A stretch of 64,000 bases of DNA, taken from positions 1 to 64,000 of the forward strand of contig JAIVFJ010000113.1 in assembly GCA_025765615.1 (NCBI GenBank), written 5' to 3'. The stretch comes from Zopfochytrium polystomum. Its lineage: Eukaryota; Chytridiomycota; Chytridiomycetes; Chytridiales; Chytridiaceae. The first letter of the stretch is position 1, and the number at the start of each line of letters is the position of its first letter. Both the position numbers and the translations under genes were made by a program. Positions 33,080 through 46,302 of this stretch are shown piece by piece. Below the pieces are notes generated by a model. That model had not been told where the DNA came from. It ran no database searches and saw only the letters and a list, made by a program, of their open reading frames with translations.

Positions 33080-34471
33080 TTGTTGTTTCTTCATTCTCGC
33101 TGTCCCCTTTAATAAGAGAGAAGGATCGTGACAAAAAAGGTAATGAGAGTTTATCGCCTTTTTTCCTCTCTTGTTGTGCGGTGCAATCAGCAGTGTCGGC
33201 AGCGCGCAAAGCGTGCACCACATATTATTATACCCCCAACGTGCAGCCGCACCATGATCTTAGAAACCTCGTGCAGTACTCGACGATGAATGATGCTGCG
33301 ATAAAATAACTGCAACATTCACACCAGCCTTGCCATGTCAATGTTTTTGAAAATCAAGCTGGGACATCAAGCAAATTCGAAATCGACGTTCAGGCCTATG
33401 TAAGACCTCCCCATTCCCAATGCCAAATGACTCTCCTCAAACAGAAGTGCTCACTTCTGCCGAGGAAAAAAATCTGCTAATTAAATGCGCCAATTTTTTG
33501 GACCAACGCCAATTTTCTGGCCATTTACTTAGTGATTTTAACAGTTTCTACGTTAGTCGATTTTTTTTTTCTTACGTTAATCGATACACTATAGTGGGGA
33601 GAACTTATCTATCTTAGGAAATAGAGGGGTTGTGTTTGTAGGGTCAGCTGTTTTACTCTGTCCAGGGAATTTGCTTGTTTTTGATGCCCAGCACTGCAAG
33701 AAATTTGTTTGATATTCCATGTCAGTTTTTTCAACTCTGATGCCCTTGTTTGGCGGCTTCCTTCTGTCTCTTGGTCTGTGAACCAGCATCGATTTGGTGA
33801 CAAAAAACAGCTGGATTTTGGCAGTAAAAAGTAGACCGAATATCCAACTTTGAACCCCCCCATTGTTTGAGACTTTAAAAGAAAGCAAGGAAAAGATCTG
33901 AAGAAAAAAATTCGATATGGTCTACCGCAGGATTGATCTCTTCGTCCATCAGCGAGTGGCGCCATGTCAAAGTTTTTGTTAGCCCAAAACCACTACTTTT
34001 CCTTCAACAGTCTCAAAAGCTACCGTTTATACTCAAAGTATTATAACAACAAGAAATTGGTTTTTTTTTTTTTAGTCAGAAGGGTTTTGGTCCTTTCCAC
34101 AGGAAGATTGTCATCGTTTGCAAATTGTGACGCCTTTCTTCTGAAACCTTTCTTGGCCCTTTTCTCTAGTACAGCGCTAGCCAAAAAGAACCAGCCAAAA
34201 AGCTTTGCTTTTGCGAGTTGTTTTCAGCTGAATTTGAGGCTCTTTTAATGTTTTGAAAAAATTTCAAATAAACAATCTGCGTTGTGCTTGCCTTGTCAGC
34301 AGAATAACAGACAATTTTAAGAAAATGAGAACAAAAAAAAAGTGAGGGAAGACAAAAGCCTTTCAATTTTAAAAAAAAAGAATGAGAAACACAATACACT
34401 TCAAAATGAAGAGGAAAAACATAAGAAACCAATGTGTAAACATGTGAGACTATACTCACTCCTTTGATCCT
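33080..34471. other. AT-rich intergenic, no gene seen
   Basis: AT-rich with many homopolymer runs (33559-33570, 34064-34075, 34368-34380). Only short, low-complexity open frames. Confidence 0.55.
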
Positions 34472-34779
34472 TGTTATGAATCACCCTCTGGAAACCTCTG
34501 GAACCTTCTAGAACATTCCTTCATGGAACCTTGTGGAACCTTCTGGGACCTTCTTTGCTTTCCTGACTTGTCTTGTTGTCATTGGTATCATTGGTATCAT
34601 TGTGTTACAAATTGCTCTTTCTGGAACTTTCTTTGAGTCTTGACAAGGAAGACTCTCAAAAGGTATAAAAGGGGGATGGGGGACCTGTCCCATCCCTCAA
34701 GTGAATAATTGTTTCCAATACAATCATCACTCCTCTCAGTTCCTTGTCTGCCTTGTCCTGTCCTGCCATGTTCCTGACA
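34472..34779 (+). repeat. Solo LTR of the chromovirus
   Basis: 308 bp from TGTTATGAATCACC to TTCCTGACA, same family as 46303-46655 but without one internal TTCCTTCATGGAACC-type repeat. TATA box GGTATAAAAGG near 34660. Flanking pentamers (ATCCT, ATCGG) do not match well, so the target-site duplication is decayed or lost. Confidence 0.88.
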
Positions 34780-37068
34780 ATCGGGGTCTGACCTTTCTCT
34801 CTGCCTTTTTATTACCCTCCTTCCTTATTTGTACCTATCCTACCCTCCCTTTTTCTTCACATGTAAGTGGGACTGATTGCCATTGAGGGCTGACATTCTA
34901 CTCACTGCTGAACAGCTGTAGGTGGGGGAAGCTTTGTCACTCACGGAATCAGCACAAGGGGAGGCCTTGTGTGTCTCTTGGTGGGTGGTGGTTCAACCCT
35001 CTTGAGCAAGGGCTGCCTACTCTGCTTGGACTGAACAGACAGCTGACCAAAGACAGAACATGCGACAAGGGTGCCTTGCAAGGCCTTGCTGTGTGAGACG
35101 TAAGTTTCACCAGTGGCAGGAAAATCTGTTCACAGCGCTATTATGTCTGTTTCTCACATAGCCTGGACCTTTGCCAATAGTACATTTACCACGTCCAGCT
35201 CATTTGTCTATTTGTATGTGGGACTACACTGAGGTCTCAGTGTTAGCGATTTTATTTGCAAAAACAAGCATATGTGTCGTAAAACTGCAAGGATTGGGAC
35301 CCTATTATTATTTCTGGTTCTTCAGTTTCCAAGGCGTAATCAAAGTGTATTTGTGGCTCACCCACTTTTATTGGGTCCGCTTTACTAGTTTTGTCTTTAC
35401 TTTTTCCGTTGCACCAGGGTTTTCCCAACATATTTTCTTTTTCAGTGACTAACATTGTGCCTGACAGGCTGTACCCCATGCCTGCATAATTTATTTTTTG
35501 GCACTTGCACATACATGCATAGGATTGGGGAACTTCGAGCATTTGTTGTGGATGCTCCAAGTCAAGGGGGTTGACCTGTCAATTTTCTCTCTCTCTGTTT
35601 TTTGGGCCATTTCTCTTTCCTTTTTTCTTCAATCTGATTTCTGTCCTTTGGCACCAATACAGAGACCCTTCAAATCCATCTGGCCTGCAATGTCGAGGGC
35701 AGTGGGAGGTGAGTGGTACCTATCGTCCCTCACACCTCAAGGGTTCCTGTCCCCGACTTGCCTCGATCCTATTGCTGTGAGAGTGAGGTGTGCGAGTACA
35801 AGTGTGATGCGATAAAGCTGGTTGGTCAAGTGGTTGTGCTAATGCAGCCTGGCGGGGTGCATGAACAATTGTGTTTGTTTCCATGTGTGAGTTCCCAACT
35901 GGCAACCTTCGGACCCCTACATAGTCAACTCCCTTCTCCCTCTTCCCCTTGTCACTGGCAACAGCAAGGTTCCTGCAGCACCCCTGCAACAAGGGGCACT
36001 AGGTCGTGCCCTGTCTCTCCTTCTGCTATTGGTCCTGTTGTGTTTGAAAATAGGTTCTTTGCAAGATAAAACGTGTTGCCCTCTTCTCTTTATTCTGCGG
36101 TTGTGTTGCCCCCTAGCGAGTGCCCTTCTGTTTCCCCTCACACCAGCCCACAGCCACGCAAGTAATCAGTGCTCCCACACTGATCCTTCAGAGGATTGTC
36201 CCTCTGAATGTTCATTCTTTATGTTTGAGACCCCTGTTAGACAGATCAGTAGGGATACTTTGTGGACTAGGCAAGTAGCAGGGTTCTCTGTGTCTGTCTT
36301 CGTCCTCCCGCTCCGTCGCTCTTGTCCACTCAGCACAGAAGTAGCACAGAAGTAGGATGATCCAAGCCACAGCACGATCCAGCCTTGCCCCAACAGGCAA
36401 AGATGGTTCCAACAAGCGTCGCGCACCTGGCCCCACAAAACAAGCGGACCTCAAACCCTTCACAGGATCATTGCGCTTCCACTGGTTTCCTGACAGGCAC
36501 TTCTCACCAGTCCTCCAATAGACAGACTGCCTCACCTTCATGTAGGCGAGAGAGACAGGCAATTCGTTTGCCACAGTCACAAGTCACCTCTGTTGCTCGC
36601 ACGGTATCCCCGTCATAGCAGCAAAGCAAATAGGCAAGAGACAGGCGCTCTGCGCCTGTCGCCTGCGGTCACTTTGGCTGCGCCACGCCCCTTCATAGGA
36701 CCCCACTGAGGACAGCTCTGTTCACAAGCCAACGGCGGGGATATGATGGCAAAATCCTCCAGCAGTAAATTGCCTGTCTCAATAGTTCTTAACAGCTTTG
36801 AAGTTTGCTAGCAGCTGTGACATCTGAGCACTCGATTTGTTACTCGCAGCCCTCCTTTGTTCCAAGTAAACTGAACAAGTCTGAAAATAAAAACCTTCGA
36901 TAAGATCCTGATGCGACCACGAAAGCACTCAAAGTCACTTCACCTCCCTCCCCACTTTTTTTTTTTTTTTTTTTTTTTTCTTCTTCCAATTTGAACCATG
37001 AAGCTGAACCTTACCCCTTTTGTGAAGGGTTTCCGCCGAAAAAAAAGAGAAAGAAAGAACCGAGAGAA
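34780..37068. other. No supported gene; contains a diverged repeat
   Basis: No convincing coding sequence. 35575-35720 resembles 52950-53085 (TTGACCTGTCAATTTT, GAGACCCTTCAAATCCATCTGGCC). A T homopolymer (36956-36979) precedes eIF5B by about 90 bp and may be promoter sequence. Confidence 0.5.
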
Positions 37069-40000
37069 ATGGGTCCTAAGGCGAAAGGGAAGGCGAAGAG
37101 GTAACTGTGGGCATACTCGTTGCACTGCGCATTTACATTCATTTGAATCATTGTGGAAGGGCAGATCCCATTATGTAGAGCTGACTCTTGCCTAAGACGT
37201 GATCTACAGGACGATGACGCCGACTTCCCGCCCTCGTTGGACGCGGATCCCATAGAACCGATCACCATTACTTCTGCTCCTTCGTTCGGTTTTTCGGCCA
37301 TCAGCGGCTTTGGCGAGGAGGAGGACTTTGACGCGAACCACGATGAGGAGGTAATGCTTCCTGGGCGCTGCTAATTATAACACTTCGAAACGATCAACTG
37401 CAGGGAAACGATCTTGGCGGGCTAATGTCCTTCATGGCCAAAGTCAAGAAGAACGAAAAGTCGAAGAAGAAGAAGAAGCGAGACGATGAGGAGGACGTGG
37501 CTGCCATTCTGGCCGAGCTTGATGAACAAGAGGCTACCGGAACTGAATCACAAGTTGTCGCGAAGGGAAAGAAGTCGAAGGGAAAGAAGACTGAGGCGGA
37601 TGACGATGAGAACCAGCCATCGAAGGACTCAAAGAAGAAGGGTAAAAAGGGTCGAAAAGCGAATGAGGATGACGAGGAGGATGCGGTGGCCATTCTAGCA
37701 AAGCTGGATGAAAACGCCGAAGATCCGGATGTCGAAAGCAAGTCCCCCAAGAAGAAGGAATCCAACAAGAAGGGAAAGAAAAGCAAACAAGCACTGGACG
37801 ACGATGAGGACGCGGCGGCAATCCTAGCAAAGCTGGATGCCGAGGAAGCTACAGCGGAGGCGGCCTTAGCAACGGAGGTCCCAGCCAACGGTTCAAACGC
37901 CAAAGCAAGCGGCAAGAAAGGGAAGAAAGGGAAACGCGGCAACGATGACGAAGAGGATGCCGCGGCCATTCTCGCCAAACTCGACGCCGAAGAAGCGGAA
38001 CAGACACCTGCACTGTCGTCAAAGAAGGACGAGAAGCAGAAGGCTGCCACAGCGGTGACTGATGGCCAAAACGAAGGTGACGTCCAGACCAAGTCCAAGA
38101 AGGTGAAGGAGAAGGAGAAGAAGCTTTGAAAGTGCTTCTCGTGATGGTAAAGTGCTCACCATTTGTTACTTCATCAATCACAGAAGCTTGCGAAAAAACA
38201 GGAGCCGGTTGAAGAAGCTGCACCTGACAATACAACCCCTATTAAGGGAGACGATATGAATGACCAGGCAGGTGGCTCAAAGAACAAGAAGAAGAAGAAG
38301 CCAGCAGCAAAGGAAGAGCCGGCTCCAGAACCTGTGGCAGCAGTGCCTGAGCCCACTGGTAGCGGAAAAGGCAAAAAGAAGCCGAACGCTCTCGTCGCGG
38401 CACTCCAAGCAAAGCTAGCAGCGGAAAAGGCGGCGAAGGAGGAGGAAGAACGTCGAGTATGTCTTCATATGAATTTGGTCCGTTTATCTCACGTGGATCC
38501 CTATAGTTGGCGGAAGAGCAACGGCGCATTGAAGAAGAGGAAGCCCGAGTTGCGGCCGCTGAGAAAGCGAAGCAAGAAGCGAAACTTGCGAGGAAAGAGC
38601 GTGAACGGGTTTGTATATTTTACCCTTTTTCCATCATTAATCCTATTTGGCTTCAGCAAAAAAAAGAGGAGCAAAAGAAAGCCGGGACCTATATGACTCC
38701 TGCCCAGATTCAGGCCGATCGCTTGGCTAAACAACGTCTCCAAGTAATGCTTGCACAGGGTTTGAAAGTCGAAGGTCTTCTCCGAAATGATGAGAATGCT
38801 TCGGAGACCCCGAAACCGAAACGAGTGGTGTACGCGAAAAAGAAGAAGCCAACGGGTCCGAAAGTCGGCGCAGAGACTAGCGTGGCGTCCACTCCTGAGC
38901 CAACCCCTTCGCTTGTCTCGGAATCAAAAGATGACGAGGACTCTATTCGTGTCAGTTCACCCACGGCGTCGACCAAGACCGAAGAGCCTGCGGCCTCGGC
39001 TATTAAGGACTCGTGGGACGACAGCAGCGAGGATGAGAAACCAGCGCCGATAAAAGTGACTAAAGACAGCTGGGAGGAGGAAAGCGAAGAAGAGAATGCT
39101 GCACCCATTATGAAATCTTCGGCGACGACAAAGGATACTCTTCAAAATAAGAACGGTGCATCTGGCGGAAAGACCAAAGTCAGCGCAAATAATGGGACAG
39201 GTTTGTGGGGGGTCTATCCCACTGTGCCCTCAATAACCTTCTGTCCTTTTAATCAACATTCACAGCGGGAGACACAGTGAAACCTGGTCAGACTAAACCT
39301 GTGGCTGCAAAGACAACTGCAAACAAAGTGGCCCCCCCGAACGAGGCTCAAAAGAAGATTCCCACCGCGCCCGTAAAGGTACAAGCTGAACCCGACGAAG
39401 ACGAGGACGAGGATTCCGAAGAGGACTCCGAAGGTGATTCCGACGAGGAATCAGATGAAGACTCGGAAGATTATTCGGATGAAGACTCGGATGAGGATGG
39501 TCCAAAAGTATCCAGTGCCCAGAGAATGGCCCTTATGAAAAAGCAAGAAGCACAGCAGCGAAAGGAGGTTGGTGTGGTGGCCTTGTCTACGAATTTTGAC
39601 TTACTTTTTGTGCGGATTAGGAGCGCTTGAAGAAAGCTCTTGCAGAGCGATCCAAAGACAATCTTCGATCGCCGATTTGTGCAATTCTGGGTCATGTTGA
39701 CACCGGGAAAACGAAGCTTTTGGACAAAATTCGTCAAACAAACGTTCAGGAGGGCGAAGCGGGCGGAATTACGCAGCAAATCGGCGCAACGTACTTTCCC
39801 ATGGAGGCAATTCGACAGAAAACTGCTGTTTTGAAAAAGGACTCCAGCACCTACAAGCTCCCTGGTCTACTTATTATTGATACCCCCGGTCACGAGTCGT
39901 TCACCAACCTTCGTTCTCGCGGCTCTTCGCTTTGCAATATTGCCATTCTTGTCGTTGATATAATGCATGGTCTTGAGCCGCAGACTATTGAGTCAATCGG

Positions 40001-41651
40001 ATTGCTCCGACAGAGGAAGACACCTTTCATTGTCGCATTAAACAAAATTGATCGAATATATGGATGGAAGTCAGTTCCTGACAACGCCGTGCGAGACTCA
40101 CTGGCTATTCAACCGGAGCACGTGAAGGCCGAATTTGCCGAGCGAGTGAAACGGACGATTGTGGAGTTTGCAGAGCAAGGGCTCAATGCTTGCCTCTACT
40201 ATGAGAACACCAACTTTGCGAAGTATGTTTCTCTAGTGCCGACGTCGGCTATAACTGGTGAAGGTATCCCTGATATCTTGGACTTGGTGATCGACCTGAC
40301 GCAAAATCGTCTGACGGACCGGCTGATGTACCTTTCGGAGTTGGAGTGCACAGTTCTGGAGGTCAAAGTTATTGAAGGTCTTGGTACCACGATCGATGTT
40401 ATTTTGTCAAATGGTGTCCTGCGTGAAGGTGACCGCATCGTGATTTGCGGTCTGGTGGGGCCAATTGTAACAAATATCCGAGCGTTATTGACGCCAGAAC
40501 CAATGCGAGAACTTCGAATCAAATCAGCGTATGTTCACCACAAAGAAGTGAAGGCTGCACTCGGTGTGAAAATTAGCGCACCCGACCTGGAGAAAGCCAT
40601 TGCTGGTTCTCGGCTCATGGTGGTCGGCCCAGACGACGATGAGGACGAGCTTGCGGAGGAAATCATGTCAGACTTTCATGCTATCGAAGAGGACTACATT
40701 ACTCGTGGAAGGGGAGTCTGCGTTCAGGCCTCCACCCTCGGTTCTCTAGAGGCCCTTCTCAGCTTCCTTAAGTCGTCGAAAATTCCGGTTTCCGGTTACA
40801 ATCTTGGCCCGATTCACAAGAAAGATATTATCCGTACTGGCATTATGCTGGAACGCCACCGCGAACTCGCACTGCTTCTTGCTTTTGACGTGCCTATCGA
40901 CCGTGATGCGCAAGAACTAGCAGACGAAATGGGAATCAAAGTGTTCAAGGCTGATATTATCTATCATCTTTTCGATCAATTCACTGCACATATGGCGGCA
41001 TTGGAGGAACAGCGGCGAAGAGATCAAGCCCCGCAGGCTGTGTTCCCTTGCATTTTAAGAATTATTCCAGGCATGGTGTTTAACAAGCGTAGTCCAATTG
41101 TCATGGGTGTCGACGTAGTTGAAGGGTTCTTAAGAATTGGTACTCCTATTTGCGTGGTTGATGAAGATGTAAGCTCCGCTGTCTGCTCGAAAAACGCTGA
41201 GAGTTTAACTTGTGCTTGAAACAGAAAAACGTTGTCGACTTGGGCAAATGCACTGGTATCGAGTTGAACAGGAAACCCATCCAGGAAAGCAAGAGAGGTA
41301 GCCCATCAGTGTCGATCAAACTGGAAATGCCGGGATACGAGGCTCCTCGAATGTACGGTCGTCATTTTACTGAGAGGAACGAACTATACAGCCATGTATG
41401 TGAAGCCCTTGATTTGATGTCGCTGTTCTCTGACGAATGTATTCTTGCGCTTCATCATTTTCGTGAAGATTTCTCGGGCATCCATCGATATTCTGAAATC
41501 CACTTTCAAAAACGACCTCACGAAGGAAGACTGGTGAGGACTTTACTTTCTCTCTCTCTCTCTGTGCCTTTTTCTTTGCATCCCCTTACACACCTTCAAT
41601 TGTGCCAGGGCAACTGTGATCAAGCTGAAGAAGGTTCTCAAAATTGAATGA
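37069..41651 (+). CDS. FUN12: Translation initiation factor eIF5B
   Basis: GTPase that joins the 60S subunit to the initiation complex (bacterial IF2 homologue). Eleven exons; introns 37101-37196, 37351-37403, 38103-38183, 38457-38506, 38609-38656, 39201-39265, 39568-39620, 41169-41224, 41396-41468, 41534-41608. The sum is 1310 codons in frame. It starts [11 protein letters not shown], as in other eIF5Bs, then runs through a Lys/Asp/Glu-rich N-terminal half with four copies of an [15 protein letters not shown] repeat and a coiled-coil-like [19 protein letters not shown]. The G domain begins near residue 720: GHVDTGKT (G1), DTPGHE (G3), NKID (G4). The IF2-like domains follow, ending [14 protein letters not shown]. 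Length and order are normal. A small first exon of 32 nt carries the start. Confidence 0.95.
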
Positions 41652-41992
41652 TCGATGGGATGAAAGTGGTATGGTGGCGGCGGGCGCGAGTGATTGTACT
41701 TGCCACATTCTCTCTCTATTCTTTTCCTTTTTTTTTCCTTTTTTTTTTCCCCCGCCATTTCTCCGCTCCGTTTCCGTGTCGCTACATCTCTTTTTGTGAG
41801 CCCGACCGTTCTCTCACACAAAATCCGAATCTGCGCGATTCACTTCATCACATATGGGAGAGGGAGGAGAAAGAGAAAAAATAAAATAAAATAAATAACA
41901 CGTCTCAAAAAGAGAGGAAAAAAAACACAAAAAAACAAAAAAAAAAAAAACAGCGATCTTGTTGAAATCTGGCAGCGAGACGAGCGAGACGG
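41652..41992. other. eIF5B 3' flank
   Basis: T-rich then A-rich low-complexity sequence (41720-41755; 41870-41950) that probably holds the 3' UTR and end signals of eIF5B. Copia B begins at 41993. Confidence 0.5.
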
Positions 41993-42073
41993 TGGGTGTG
42001 ACAAGTCAAGTCTGTGATCAACTTTTTTCTTTCTTTTTTTGTTGATTGTCACGTGTGGGGGCATATTCCAACA
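41993..42073 (-). repeat. 3' LTR of copia B (81 bp)
   Basis: Matches 52850-52929 except for one transition (CACGTGTGG vs CACATGTGG) and about 1 nt in length. Begins TGTTGGAATATG on the minus strand, directly after the purine tract at 42074-42082. Confidence 0.75.
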
Positions 42074-42449
42074 CTCCCCCTTGCACACGCGCCCTTCCTA
42101 GACTTCAAACAAAACCCTCCAGAGGTAAGAAACTGGGGAAGAGCGCTCGAAGCCCCTGCTCGGATGAAAAACCCAAATCAATTGGCTGATCTGGGAAAAC
42201 TGTGGCAGGGAAAGGAAGTGAAAATATCTGGGAAAATGCTGCTGAGGAGTGAACTTCATAAGGGTAGGAATAGAAAATACATGAAGAGCCAAATAAGGCA
42301 AAAGGTAAAGAAAAGTTTGTCCAGTGCCCTCCCCCTCCCTGTTGGGCCTAACCTGCTGATTTCCCTTGGCGCGCCAGCCGCGCCTTCCACGCCACAGCGC
42401 AGTCCAACTTCTTCTGTTACTTCTTCTTGATACTCTTTTGTCGAATATG

Positions 42450-45400
42450 TTCCTCACGTCGTTTTGATCTTGTTTCTAGGATTTTCTTGTGATGGTGCAG
42501 GTATCGTCTTGGTTTCTCAGTTGAGTCAACCAGTCCAAGTAGAGCCCAGCCTCATAGATCATGTCACGTCCATGTGGCTTGGTGAGGAGGTGCAAGCTGG
42601 TCCATCGAGTAGACATGCTCAACTTGCACAAGTCCCTCCTCAACAAGTGACTGAATGTGGTGGTACTGAAGGCGGATGTGCTTGGAGCGATTGGTGTGAA
42701 GGTTGTTAACTGTCATGTGGATTGATGGTGTGTTGTCCTTGTAGGCAATGATTGGTAGCTTGAGGGGATGCTGGATTGATAGGTGGAGGTTGTTGATGGC
42801 CTCAAGTTCCTGACCAAGCTCACTGAGTGCAATGTACTCTGCTGCTGTGGATGAAGTTGGGACTGTTGCTGATCTTGTTTGTTATGAATCACCCTCTGGA
42901 AACCTCTGGAAACTTCTAGAACATTCCTTCATGGAACCTTGTGGAACCTTCTGGAACCTTCTTTGCTTTCCTGACTTGTCTTGTTGTTATTGGTATCATT
43001 GGTATCATTGGTATCATTGTATTACAAATTGCTCTTTCTGGAACTTTCTTTGAGTCTTGACAAGGAAGACTCTCAAAAGGTATAAAAGGGGGATGGGGGA
43101 CCTGTCCCATCCCTCAAGTGAATAATTGTTTCCAATACAATCATCACTCCTCTCAGTTCCTTGTCTGCCATGCCTTGCCTTGTCCTGCCCTGTTCCTGAC
43201 ATTGTTGACTTCCATGCTATGGCTCCCACTGCTAATAGCCAACAACTTGGTTGTTCCTGTCTGAGCTGTAGCAAAGTCCAACTGTGGAGGTGGCCTTGAC
43301 ATACCCCGCAACGTCGAGTAGCTCATGCCAGTGCCAGATGCACGGGTCTTGAGCAAAGGAACTAAGCAAGCTGACACTGAGTGCCAGGTCTGGTCTTGTT
43401 GATGTTGCAGTGTAGTTGAGGCTGCCAATCACATGGAGGCACTCAGTGCTGTTGACGCTCTCCTCACTAGGGTCGGTGAAGTGCCAGTTGCGAGGGGTGA
43501 GCTTGGTTGTTACCTTGAGTGGTGCATTGTGAGGCATCACAGATCCGTGCTTAGCCTTGAAGCGCGAGAGGAAGTTCTGGACGAAGTTAGTCTGATGGAG
43601 AATTGTGAAGTTTGAACCACGAATAACTTCCATTGAGAGAATGTAGCTGAGCTTTCCCAGCTCTCGAAGGTTGAACTCCATCTTGAGGTCCGCAACAGCC
43701 TCCTTGATGGCAGCAGTGTGGCCAAAGAGTGGAAGGTCATCAACGTTACGCCAGAATGAAGCAGAGCCTGCACTTGGTCCAGCACCAGAAGAGGCAGGGG
43801 TCTGCCCAGCTCTGAGCAAAGCCTTTTGACTGAAGGTGGACGGCTAGACGCCGATACCAAGTCCGTCCTGATTGCTTCAGCCTGTAGAGACCCTTCAGCA
43901 GTAGCCACACTAGTCTGGGAGAGATCGATATGCCAGGTGGTGGTGCCATGTAGATTGGTATGTCTAGGATCCTGTACAGGTAGGCTGAGGAGATGTCGAT
44001 CATCTCCATATCCCAGCCGTACAGGGTGCTGAGGGCAATCATCCAACGAAGTGTGTTGCCTCTAATAACTGGCGAGTAGGTGGGGGTGAAGTTGACACTG
44101 GGCTGCTGGGTGAATCCACAAGCAACAAGTCGAGCACGGAACTGCTCAATGGTGCCGTCAGGTTTGAACTTAAGCTTGTAGACCCACTTGCAGCTGACGA
44201 TGTTGGTGTCAGGCGGAGCTGCTGACTCCACAAAGACTCCCATCTTGCGAAGCATATCCAGCTCGTACTCTTCAGCCTCCTTCCACTGCTCTGCATGAGG
44301 CAATGCCATGGCCTCCTCATGCATCAGTTGGTCCTTGCATGTGTCTGGGGATACTTTGATCAAGTTGGAGTTGACATTGAAGGCGTAGAGGAGTCTGTCG
44401 TCATCGTCAGCGTCAGACTCATAGACTGACTGGATATCGTTATCGTCTAAGGGCTCACATGCAAACAGCACATCTTGCACAACAGGGGCGCTGTCAGCAG
44501 GTAGCACTTCGCCTAATGCGGCGGGGTCCACTTCACCATTGGGCCTGTCAATACCCCTTGCGGATAGAGAACTCGAGACGTTTGGCGACGCAGGGCCCCC
44601 CCAAGCGGGGCCCTCACCGTCCCGACCCGCCTGCTGATGAGCCTCTGCGCTGGACCTGGGCAAATTCTCCAGATCGCTGGGGGGCCCACTGACCCTTGCA
44701 TTGCTGGGCAGAAAGGTCTCTGGGGCATTGGCAGTGGCTGGTGCTGAGGCTTCCTGTGTGCGATAGTGTGGGGCAACGTGAGGTGACGTTAATGGTTTTG
44801 AATTGTTTTGGTTGTGAAGAGGAAATTTGAAAAGGGAATGGTGAAGAAAAGAAAGAATTAGTTTAGTGAAGTTTGGAGTGACTCACTGGGTCAGGTGGAA
44901 TTGGGTGCTTCCTCAGTCAGCCTGGCTTCCTCTTAGGGGGTGGCTCCTAACATGGTAGAAACACTTGGAGCCAAAGGTGCGAAAGTGGCCAGCCATTGGT
45001 GGGATGTGGTGGCAGCTTTCGAATGGAGAGAGGATGCCACGCTGGATGTTTGGTAGACAGTTCTTGATTTGCAAAGCTTGACAGTAAGCATAGCTCCAAA
45101 ATGTGAGTGGAACGTTATCTGTGACAGTTTGGATGTGGCGTTCTGCGACAGAGTTCATCTGGGCTGTGCGTGAGGGAGACGCCTTGAGCTGAATTCCATG
45201 AGAGTCGCAGAAGGATTTGAAGGTCCGATTGAAGCTCTCCTTGCCACAATCCAATCGGATGACCTGTACTTTGCGTCCCTCTGTTTTCTCAAGAAAGAGA
45301 ATCAGGCAAATTAGAAACGGTAATGCTCTTGCGAGCAATAGGAATGTCCCAAGAGAAATGACTGCTCTCGCAAACGACAGTGATTGGGAAGTTGTAGCCA

Positions 45401-46297
45401 TCAAAGGAAGTAATGGGGATGGAGTTGACATCGACATTGAGGGTGTTGGCAAATGGGAGTTGTTCCTCATCACGCTCTGGGAATGACTTTTGGCGCATCT
45501 TGGCAGCGACGCAAGTTTGGCACTTTGTGGGGTATGAAGCATCGATGGGCAGTAGGTCTGCTGTCGTCTGGTGGTGGAGCATGTAGCTGAGGCGCTGGAA
45601 GCCAACGTGTCCCAGGGTGTGATGAAGTCTTTCAACCTCTGCAATCTGGAGCCTCTCGGCCTTGCTCACGACAGGTGGTGGCCCGTCTGAGCTTGGGTAG
45701 TGTTCGCGGTGGACTAAGGGCGATAATGGCAACAGAGGCATGGCTGAGGCAGTGTAGTCTTGAATTCTTGGTGATGAGGAAGTGGAGCCCAAGATGTTTG
45801 GTGCAACAACCAACAGGAGTTCTATCACTTCTGTTGAATATGGTGCCAGGTATATCCACATCCATAGAGACAAAGAACTTCCCGGCTCTCTCAATGTCAT
45901 TGGTGGCAATGAGACTGTATAGTGCAGTTGGCGCGTAGAATGCTTTCTTGATGACAATTTCGACACTGTTTAGTACAGGAATCCTTGCTGAGCCAGATCC
46001 CTTCATCTTGAGTGGTGGGGACTCCTCATCTATGGTGCTGACAGTAGAGTCTTTCTCTTCATATGAGGTGAACAGGTGGAGGTCTTTGAGAATGGTCCTT
46101 GGGCAGCCAGTGTCAACAACGATTGGGGACTCTCTAAAGACATCTGAGTGCGAAGAGAGGAGGGCAACAGATTTTGGAACATGAGGTGCAGAGCGGAAGT
46201 TAGAGGTTCTCTTTTGGTGTGCCTGAGGTGGAGGCCTCAGGCCTACTGAAAATTTGACTCCCCTGAATCACTGTAGTCAGACTCAGTCTCATACTCG
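42450..46297 (-). pseudogene. Copia B pol, several frames, interrupted by a solo LTR
   Basis: Minus-strand order: protease remnant (VVDTGCPRTILKDLHLF near 46100), pre-integrase (LHHTLGHVGFQRLSYML near 45600), integrase (TSFDGYNFPITVVCESSH; AQMNSVAERHIQTV near 45140), reverse transcriptase 44663-43746 (CKWVYKLKFKPDGTIEQF, DISSAYLYRIL) and connection 43819-43232 (STRPDLALSVSLLS). Beyond the inserted LTR, RNase H ends at about 42480 (TAAEYIALSELGQELEAINN, NRSKHIRLQYHH). Frames shift at least four times. Identification is firm; the element is dead. Confidence 0.85.
42880..43201 (+). repeat. Solo chromovirus LTR inside copia B
   Basis: 322 bp, TGTTATGAATC to TGTTCCTGACA, with a perfect 5-bp target-site duplication TTGTT (42875-42879 and 43202-43206). 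It cuts the RNase H region of copia B. TATA box GGTATAAAAGG near 43079. A solo LTR implies recombination that removed the internal part. Confidence 0.93.
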
Positions 46298-46302
46298 CTG
46301 AG

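Noticed and set aside
37394..38098. 234-codon minus-strand open frame, Ser/Ala/Phe-rich
   Set aside because: Exact shadow of the Lys/Glu/Asp-rich eIF5B exon 3; codon bias explains it.
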